The notes under the pieces: model-generated
Told to the model about the DNA's origin: nothing
The model's input: only the letters and a program-made list of their open reading frames with translations
The model's database searches: none
Assembly (NCBI RefSeq): GCF_018873765.1
Contig: NC_057924.1
Span: 6,634,001-6,698,000 of the forward strand
Direction of reading: 5' to 3'
Length of the DNA: 64,000 nt
Source of the DNA: Telopea speciosissima
Lineage: Eukaryota > Streptophyta > Magnoliopsida > Proteales > Proteaceae
Shown: piece by piece, positions 57,008 to 64,000 of the stretch
How positions within the stretch are numbered: the first letter of the stretch is position 1
Layout: every line of letters starts with the position of its first letter
Made by a program: the position numbers and the translations under genes

Positions 57008-60000
57008 CTGCAACACACCATGCAAAAAGAAACCAAGGTTAGCTTCCCTTTTTTTTCCCCCCATTTTTGTGTCTGTGGGTAAACAAACCATAGTTTCTGT
57101 TGTCTTTTACATCATATAAAGGAAGTCTGAGCATTAATTTATGCATAAACTAGAGGTACAGCAGAGGAGTTGGAAGGTTATGAGAAACTAACCCATGCTC
57201 CAAAAAGATTATGCACTAATAAAAGAGAAACAAGCCATCACAAGCGTAGGCAGAAAAAACTGCTGATTGCTGCCTTCTTTTTCTCATTGAGCAATCGTCA
57301 AAGAGAATAAAATGAGCTCAAAATGAAAACCCCAAGCAAAATCCCTAACCACATTTTGGCACAAGATACACTAGTTATAAATCTATTGAGGCCAATCATG
57401 TTGGCACCCAAGGTTTCAGTAATAGGTAATGGTGTCTGTATCTGTCTTGGACGATTATAGCGATACGAATTGGGTGGTATCGGGCCGATCCATACTGTTT
57501 TGGCTGGGGTGGTCCACTTTTAGGCCGAAACATCCAATCCATATCAGGATCGTATCGGTATCGGGATCGGGCAATACCGACACTTATTGACCAATACGCC
57601 GATATGATACTGATATCTAAAACCATGATGACACCTCTTCTCAATTCAAAGCATTTTTTATGAAGAAAGTATTTGCCATCCCAGCTGTAAAATCAAAGGT
57701 AACAAATGTCCAATTGATACCTACACTTTTCTTGCCGTAGCTACTCCCAAAGCAAATGGATTAAGGTCACCTTTATACAGCCTCCATGAAATTTGAGTCT
57801 GAACCCAACAATCTAGACAGGCAACATATACATACATGGTTTCCTCTCATACTTGCACATTCAGAAAATGAATTTAGTTAGCCAGCAATTAGGAAATGTG
57901 ATGCCTTTGCAATTCACAAACCGTCGCCGTTCACAATATTTTTAACATTCGAAAGAGTCAGTAGTGCAAAATGAGTTCCAAGATAGAAGAACTAGAACTG
58001 ACTAGCAGAAACATATCACCAAAATAGAGAAACAGAACAGTGAAGGGGGAAATTTAAAAACTTGAAACAAAATAGTCAATTGACCTACTGTTCAGTTTGA
58101 GTGGTCCTTGGTTACCAGAAAATGCCTGCAAAATATCTCAGAAATCTGAGGTCAAATAAGGGCCACAAACAGAACTCCTAGTGTAACTAGGAAAACAAAG
58201 CAGTAGTGCTGGAACCATAGTACTAAATCTCGCGAAATCTCGGTCGAGATTTCGAATATTTTGAAAATCTCGACCAGGGCAAAACAAAATGGTACCTCGA
58301 ATAAAAAAAATACCAAATCTCGGTCGAGATTTCGATTATCTCGTGATATCTCGAGATATTGGTACATATCTCGCGAGATATTGAGATTTTCTTTTCAAAA
58401 CACCTAGTACAAAAGGCAGAAACTCATTAGTCTCGATCGAAATTTCGACCGAGACTAACAAGGCTGCTCTTTTGTGGTTTGTTTCTTCTGTTTTCTTCAT
58501 TCTTCAAACTCTTTTTGCTGATTTGTGTACCGACCTTCGAATCAACGCCGGAACCACTTGGAGAACACAAGATTCAAACTTCTTAAGTTGTTAACTTGTT
58601 ATTGACTTAATGTACTAAATATTATGACTTAAGTTATGACTTATGAGTCATTCACTTTATGTTTTCAACTTCCAAGTCAATTTACTTGTTTAAATTGCTT
58701 ATTAATCATTAATTTATTATGTCCTCTAGAACTTAAAGTCTTAAACAATGTGTATGTGTAATTAACTAAGTTATACATTAGGGTTCGACCATACATTGCC
58801 AATCAATGGTCCAAAACACCACTTTGGGTGACTATTTTTGCAATTTGAACATTTAAATGTGTTTATATAGCCTAAAATAGGGTTTCCATGAAGTTTAAGG
58901 CCTTAACTTGGCCTAAAACCCACCGAAAATGACCTACCGAAACATACCAGAAAAATGCAAAATTTCGACCGAAATATCCGAAATTTCGGATATTTTGGTC
59001 AGCCCGAAACACCGAAACAAAACGAGTTTTCGAACTATGGCTGAAACTCGAATACTCAAAGATCTGATTCAGATTTTTTAGAACAGTATTCAAGAGAATA
59101 TGTATACAGAAACTAATATATGTAATCTGGCGTAACTCTGTTCAGCTACCAGACAACAGATGATAAAATAAAACAAGCTGAAACTCACCAGAAAACAGGG
59201 GTGCCACATATAGATTAGTAGTAAATTGAATATAAGATTTAGACAATAGCAGGCCAGGAATCAACCTGAAACCCCCTTAGGAATACACCAAGTTGAACCA
59301 GAGAAATCCACTCAGAAGATGTATCAAATCCAAAGTAGCTTGGAGAAAACTTCAATAATATTACTCGTAAATTTGTGGGTTTATGCCATAGGCTGGAATA
59401 TCTATATATAGAATTCATAAACTACTCCAATACTCTTAAACTGATTTGAAATTCAAACTGCTACTTGGAATAGCTAAAACAGGATAGTATTTGACAAAAA
59501 TATTAGAACTCTACAAAACAGAATATAGATTTAGAATGAAATCTGGACTCAAATTCCTAATGATTCTAGGACTTGACTCAGCTAACTTTCATTAAAAAGG
59601 AATGCAAATAACCCCCCACAAATTTGGACTAAACTAATCTTACTTGACTAATCTCGTATTCCTAGTTCCTATCCACATTCTAGGCCAATTACAATGGCCA
59701 ATTACAAAGAAAACTCCTTGGTCCAAAGGCCCAATACATATGTAAGCCAACCCAAGGCTTATTTCCACTAAAATAAGCCCACTTATAGGATTGTCCCACA
59801 TCAGTCAAACATCAAGATAGTTCCACTGATGTGGTCTTGATCACCAAATGCACAACATATAACATAACAGCCCACAACAAAAACAACAACTCAGCCTTAC
59901 CCAACTAAATGGGGTTGGCTACAGGTATCCAAGCAAAGACAAAGACATAAATTAGCAACAACTCAGCCTTATCCCAACTAAATGGGGTCGGCTACATGGA

Positions 60001-63000
60001 TCCTCGCAAAGACAAGATAAAAGGATAAAGGAAGAGAAAAAGAACGCAACAAAAAATCAGTCTTATACACAGTAACCGGGGTCAGCAATGCGGATCTTTT
60101 CCCTCCAAACAGCTCTATTTGACGTCATACTTGGAGCAAGACCTAAACTAAGCATGTCTTTCCTCACCATTTCTCCTAGGGTCATTTTAGGCCTGCCTCT
60201 AGGTCTTCTAGAACCTTTAATCAGAATCGAGTCACTTTTCCAAACCGGGGCATTTAAAGGCCTCCGTTGAACATAGCCATGCCACCTTAGTCGACTTTCA
60301 CGCAGCTTATCTTGAATCGGAGCTACTTGCAGGCCAGCCCTAATAATATCATTCATTATTTTATCCTTCCTGGTTTTGCCACTCATCCATCTCAACACCC
60401 TCATCTCCACTACACTTAGTTTATCCATATGACACTTCTTGACAGCCTAACACTCCACGCCATACATCATACCTGGTCTTATGACTGTCTTGTAAAATTT
60501 TCCTTTAAGCTTTAAACCGTCGATCACATAACACTCCAGATGCACCTCTCCACTTCATCCATCCTATATAAATTAGCAATAAAAGAAAAGAACATCGACA
60601 AGACTCAGCATAACCCACCTAATCGACGCCCTCCAAACAGCTCTATACAAGGCCATACATGAAGCCAGGCCCAACCTATGCATGTCTTTCCTCACTACCT
60701 CTCCTATGGTCATTATAGGTCTGCCCCTAGCACATCTACATAACAGACCATGTAATATGTAATGTGCAATTGGAAAATAGAGAATATCCTAAATGGAAAT
60801 TCTCACTTAAAAACATAAATTTAGTTTTTGCAATCCTCCACTGTAGACTTTCTATGTTGCAGCCTTTTTATGAGCTCATGAACTCATCAGTTTGTTCCCG
60901 TGTCTAACTATCATGAAAAGCTATTCTCCCCTATAAATAATCCTGCAGGGAAGTCATATATTACTCATAAGTCATAACCAGGTTAAGTACTACTCAAAAT
61001 GCAAAATTTAGCTAATTGTCGCTAGTCAAACAGCAGATATGGACCTTAAATATATGGAATGGCAGAAACTAGATTCGTGTAGTTAATCCAAATAATTAAG
61101 ATAAGGATTAGTGTGCTCTGACTTGAGTTAAGCTAATTGTTGCTAATTAACAGAAGGTTATCTTCCTAAAAGACATAAATCATGCATTATGTTAAGGTAA
61201 AATATCACATTATGGTTGGCACATCAATTCAGTGAGCTCACACAATCATACTTCTCAATGAGAAGTAATAAATGCACTCAAAGATGTATCATTTTCAAAC
61301 TTCAATAACTTGTCAAGGAACATTCTTGAGAACTGGTGAAATTATCATGAGTATCATGGAATAACGAGCAATGTAGAAGGGGCAGTAAGTGTGTACAAAA
61401 ACTCGAACCTGTTGAATCCAAGAGAAACCAACATCGAACAAGTTCTGTTCCAGTACAAACTGTCCTACAGCATGCAAGACCTCAGCTGCAATTTCATTAG
61501 AGAGCTGATCAATTACAGGGCCTGATCTGTCCATCAGCTTCACAAGCAAAAAATCATCCCCTGTAGACAGAACTTCTGCATATGCTGACTCAATATCACC
61601 TATGTGAAGTGCTTCCATGGCATTACTCCAAGAAGCCCAGATGGGCCCCCGATCCTGACCTACATTATCATCTCCCAAAGCTTCAGCAGTTAATTCTGGA
61701 ATAGCAAATTTTTTTGCTGCTCGAGATGTTCCGCCATCTTCTCCAGCCACCCGAATTGCTTCCAGAGTAGCCTCATCCTTTGATGCTTGCCAGACACTTC
61801 TTGCAGAAGGCCCCTCACCGAGCCGAACAGGTCCAGGCCCCTTGTCCCAAGCTCTCCGGCCACCAACCTGATCGCTATCATGTTCAGCTATAGGTGATCT
61901 GCCATCATTTGAACCACCACCTAGGGCTCTTCTAGAGCCCATATTCCCATTTCTAGAACTACCGTGGTTGTAAGAATCCCATGCATCAGACACCTCAGGT
62001 CTCCAAGGGGGGTCCCTTCCCCTCACTCCTGAAACAATACCATCAGATGAGAGGAACCTCTCTGAGAATGGAATCCGCCCATCACTGCCTCTGCCTAACT
62101 TGGTGCTAGTGTAGTCAGGGAGGCCATTATACTTGCTGAAGAGCCTACCAGAAGAACCTTCATATCCCATCATAAAGTTACTACCTCTTCTACCTGATGA
62201 TATCGCCAAATCCCGTGCCATGTCCTCAACAACTCTCTCAAGACCCCGGACTCTGTTCTCTAAAGTTATCATGCTTTCATGGGACCCACCAATAAAGTCC
62301 TGCAATTTCAAAATATTTCATTAGCAAACATGACCAAAAACCATAAATTTCAAATGCAACTTCATTGAACGAACCTGCAACATGTCCATGAGGTGGGCTT
62401 GTTGCCTCTCCAATTGTGCTAACTGCCTTTGAATAGCTAACCAATTTCCTTTGCTATTCATGAGAGATCCTTCAGAAAGGCCTTCAAGTTTTGCAAAACA
62501 TGCACGTGCACTAGAATCATCCCTCTCGTTAAATCCATTCCCGTCATCAACATCAAACCCTATGGCTTTCGAGTCTTTTCCCCTCAATGGTCTCTGTTCA
62601 GATGGCCCAATAGCATTCAGGTCTTTTCCTCTCAATGCTCTCTGTTCATTCCATTTATCCCGTGCAGGTTCATCAGGATCTAGTAGTTTATTGAACTGAC
62701 CAGCAGCTCCTCTATCAAGGTTACGGTATTTAATGTTGCCAGAACCCTGAAGATCTGTTTCAGGGTCCACATTTTGATTTAATCTGTCCCTTGGATCTCT
62801 ATTAGTTGGCTCCAATTCTCCCTCATCTTGGGAATTGGAAAGATTAAGACATCTGCGAGGGACCACGACTTCCACAGGCAAATCACCTGAACCCCTGGTT
62901 TCAAGTTTCTGGAAGAATTCCAGGTTTAACTCTTTGTCAGTTAATGCAGGTGCTTTCTTCTTCAATATCCCAACTGTTTTGTCTGAAATACTGCCACCCT

Positions 63001-63336
63001 TAGTTTTGGAAAGAGAATCAGAATTAGGGGAGGAACCATTAGATGTCTCCTTCACCAAAGACTCCATTCTTGCCTCACCAGGATTTGACTTTATCGTATC
63101 TGACTTACCAGCCAACTCAGTTGACTCCAAACTTTTACCATCTGGAATATCAAAAATTTGGGAGGGGGGAGAGAGAGTTTAAGAGTCACAATATATTAAA
63201 TAGACTAGTTAAACATTCCTCCATACTGACCATGAATCACAGCTTTAGTTTCATCTGGGATTCCATCCACTCCCTTCCCTCCAATCTTCTTCCACAATTG
63301 CAGTGCCTCAGTCATGCTATCTCTGACAGGTTTCAC
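56810..63336 (-). CDS. TORTIFOLIA1/SPIRAL2-like microtubule-associated protein (3' part)
   Basis: Plant-specific cortical microtubule-binding protein; family members control helical growth and microtubule minus-end stability. Four exons fall in the window: 63336-63231, 63141-62375, 62299-61409 and 57007-56810. They join in frame to about 653 codons. The N-terminal HEAT/TOG repeats lie beyond the right edge. Visible parts, in order: the end of the repeat region (PVRDSMTEALQLWKKI), a charged Ser/Gly-rich linker, a predicted coiled coil (WLAIQRQLAQLERQQAHLMD, then TLENRVRGLERVVEDMARDL), a Gly/Arg/Ser-rich stretch, and the conserved C-terminal domain (AMEALHIGDIESAYAEVLST to SAWGVDLQQLDR). It is most like the TORL paralogs. 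The 4.4-kb last intron holds several transposon remnants. Confidence 0.88.
57409..57627. mobile_element. hAT-like MITE, ~219 bp
   Basis: Ends CAAGGTTTCAG and (reverse) CATGGTTTTAG are inverted repeats. The 8-bp flanks TTGGCACC/ATGACACC match imperfectly. The interior is rich in CGATACGGATCGG-type words (TATCGGTATCGGGATCGG). It lies in the last intron of the TOR1-like gene. Confidence 0.68.
58216..59039. mobile_element. hAT-like element, 824 bp
   Basis: Ends CATAGTACTAAATCTCG and (reverse) CATAGTTCGAAAACTCG, flanked by GCTGGAAC (58208-58215) and GCTGAAAC (59040-59047), 7 of 8 bases matching. The interior is a reversed relative of 7781-8446 and 44778-45781. No transposase. Confidence 0.75.
59048..59876. 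other. Last intron of TOR1-like gene, unclassified
   Basis: No gene is seen. The AT-rich sequence, including TTACAATGGCCAATTACAAAG and a TCCCACATCAG end near 59810, has the look of an old LTR, but no pair or target duplication was found. Confidence 0.4.
59877..60545 (-). mobile_element. RTE-clade LINE 3' end
   Basis: On the reverse strand, an open frame (60428-60063) reads VVEMRVLRWMSGKTRKDKIM, then RLRWHGYVQRRPLNAPV and RPRGRPKMTLGEMVRKDM, the C-terminal tail of plant RTE-type reverse transcriptases. A non-coding tail with GTAGCCGACCCCATTTAGTT and repeats of TTG follows, partly duplicated (59890-59960 and 59961-60005). Confidence 0.83.
60600..60735 (-). mobile_element. Second RTE LINE fragment
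   Basis: It matches the conserved 3' coding end again (CTCTCCTATGGTCATTATAG and GTCTGCCCCTAG). Fragment only. Confidence 0.65.
60736..61408. other. Last intron of TOR1-like gene, 5' part
   Basis: No repeat or gene is recognised; AT-rich intron sequence up to the donor at 61408. Confidence 0.5.
61409..62299 (-). CDS. TOR1-like exon (coiled coil to C-terminal domain)
   Basis: 297 codons, starting DFIGGSHESMITLENRVRGL and ending LFDVGFSWIQQ. Acceptor AATTGCAG|GACTTT, donor CAACAG|GTTCGA. Confidence 0.9.
62375..63141 (-). CDS. TOR1-like exon (linker and coiled coil)
   Basis: It completes the split Asp codon, then reads GKSLESTELAGKSD..., includes VEVVVPRRCLNLSNSQDEGE and ends QLERQQAHLMDMLQ. 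Acceptor TATTCCAG|ATGG, donor CAG|GTTCGT. Confidence 0.87.
63231..63336 (-). CDS. TOR1-like exon (end of repeat region)
   Basis: It reads VKPVRDSMTEALQLWKKIGG to AVIH and ends in phase 1 (G|AT). Acceptor ATTTCAG|GTGAAA, donor CATG|GTCAGT (reverse strand). Confidence 0.82.
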
Positions 63337-64000
63337 CTGAAATAGTAACCGATCTTTGTAATCCAACAGAAATTTTTTTTTATAAGACAATAGGTAAGCA
63401 TTAGGATTAATAATGGAGCAAGAAAAAGAAACCCATATAAGGATGACATGCAACCAAAATGGAGTCCCCCACACTTAGGACCCCTACAAAATATCCTCCC
63501 AACTGTCACATAGATCATATGCATTTGCCCTCTGAATAAGAAACCAACTTAGTTGCTTTCTTGGCCACCCTGATACTGTCTTCTTTTTCACTTAAAAAAT
63601 CTTTGCATTCCTCTCTCTCCAAATAGACAAGCACATGGCAAATGTAATCATTCTTCATATTACATTCGATCTCCCCTCAACTAGGCCTCTCCCATTTGAT
63701 GATCCAAAATCAAGTAAATGAATACAATAGACACTGATATCAAGCACTGGCAAAATTGAAACCAACATTCAGCATAACATGAATTCCTTACATATAATTC
63801 ATAAATAAATAGGTTTCTGAAAAGAATCATTGGCAACCACTCTCATAGGTTATGAGTGCTAGTTTTTAAAGATGGGTAGTAACTATTTATTTGCAGCCAA
63901 CCGTAAATATGACACATGAAGGAGAGGCAGGACCAACCTATTTGTGCTGTCATGAGCAGAACTTTCAGGCTGAGAATTCATCCAATCAGATGAGATAAAC
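63337..64000. other. TOR1-like intron, runs off the window
   Basis: No exon is recognised. The upstream exons with the HEAT/TOG repeats should be further right. Confidence 0.55.

Noticed and set aside
60063-60428. A host gene of 121 codons on the reverse strand
   Set aside because: It matches the C-terminal end of plant RTE LINE reverse transcriptase and has the family's repeated tail.

Overview
The window is nuclear DNA from a flowering plant. Genes are split into many GT-AG exons, introns are packed with Ty3/gypsy, Ty1/copia, L1 and RTE LINE, SINE, hAT and foldback elements, and the two recognisable host genes encode plant-specific protein families. I cannot name the species; TE-laden giant introns fit many magnoliids and eudicots.

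Host genes. (1) A plant organellar DNA polymerase (POP; the PolI-like family that includes Arabidopsis POLIA/POLIB) lies on the + strand from 15650 to 55239. I can assemble 12 exons in a continuous frame of about 1168 codons with all three exonuclease motifs and polymerase motifs A, B and C. Intron 5 is about 26.7 kb. (2) Upstream, 885-11198 is a tandem second copy of the same gene, now a pseudogene: the first exon and two large middle exons are gone, and stops and frameshifts are present. A third scrap (12043-12805) joins 3'-flank, intron 10 and last-exon sequence. (3) On the - strand, converging on the polymerase gene, are the last four exons (63336-56810) of a TORTIFOLIA1/SPIRAL2-like microtubule-associated protein gene whose 5' part lies beyond the right edge.

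Mobile DNA. Intron 5 holds a reverse-oriented Ty1/copia element (23459-47923). A complete 15.4-kb Ty3/gypsy element (25594-40965; CTAGA target duplication, 3.5-kb LTRs) sits inside its integrase region. An LTR-like unit carrying an L1 3' end and a 1.1-kb foldback sits between its protease and pre-integrase regions. A SINE sits in its gag, and that SINE carries two hAT-type elements. The gypsy element has an intact pol frame, a gag frame ended by an in-frame TAA, a 93-nt GT-AG intron-like segment between gag and pol, and a large antisense frame near its 5' LTR.

Because the two polymerase copies share intron sequence, several insertions can be ordered in time. An L1 remnant and a small foldback are in both copies. 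A SINE and a 666-bp hAT element are only in copy 1, and a 1.37-kb solo LTR is only in copy 2; each has a recognisable empty site in the other copy. The main oddities are the gypsy gag/pol arrangement with its antisense frame, the GC-AG intron immediately after the exonuclease DTE motif, independent in-frame duplications in the N-terminal linkers of the two copies, and the depth of nesting in intron 5. All coordinates come from reading by eye; no alignments or database searches were run.
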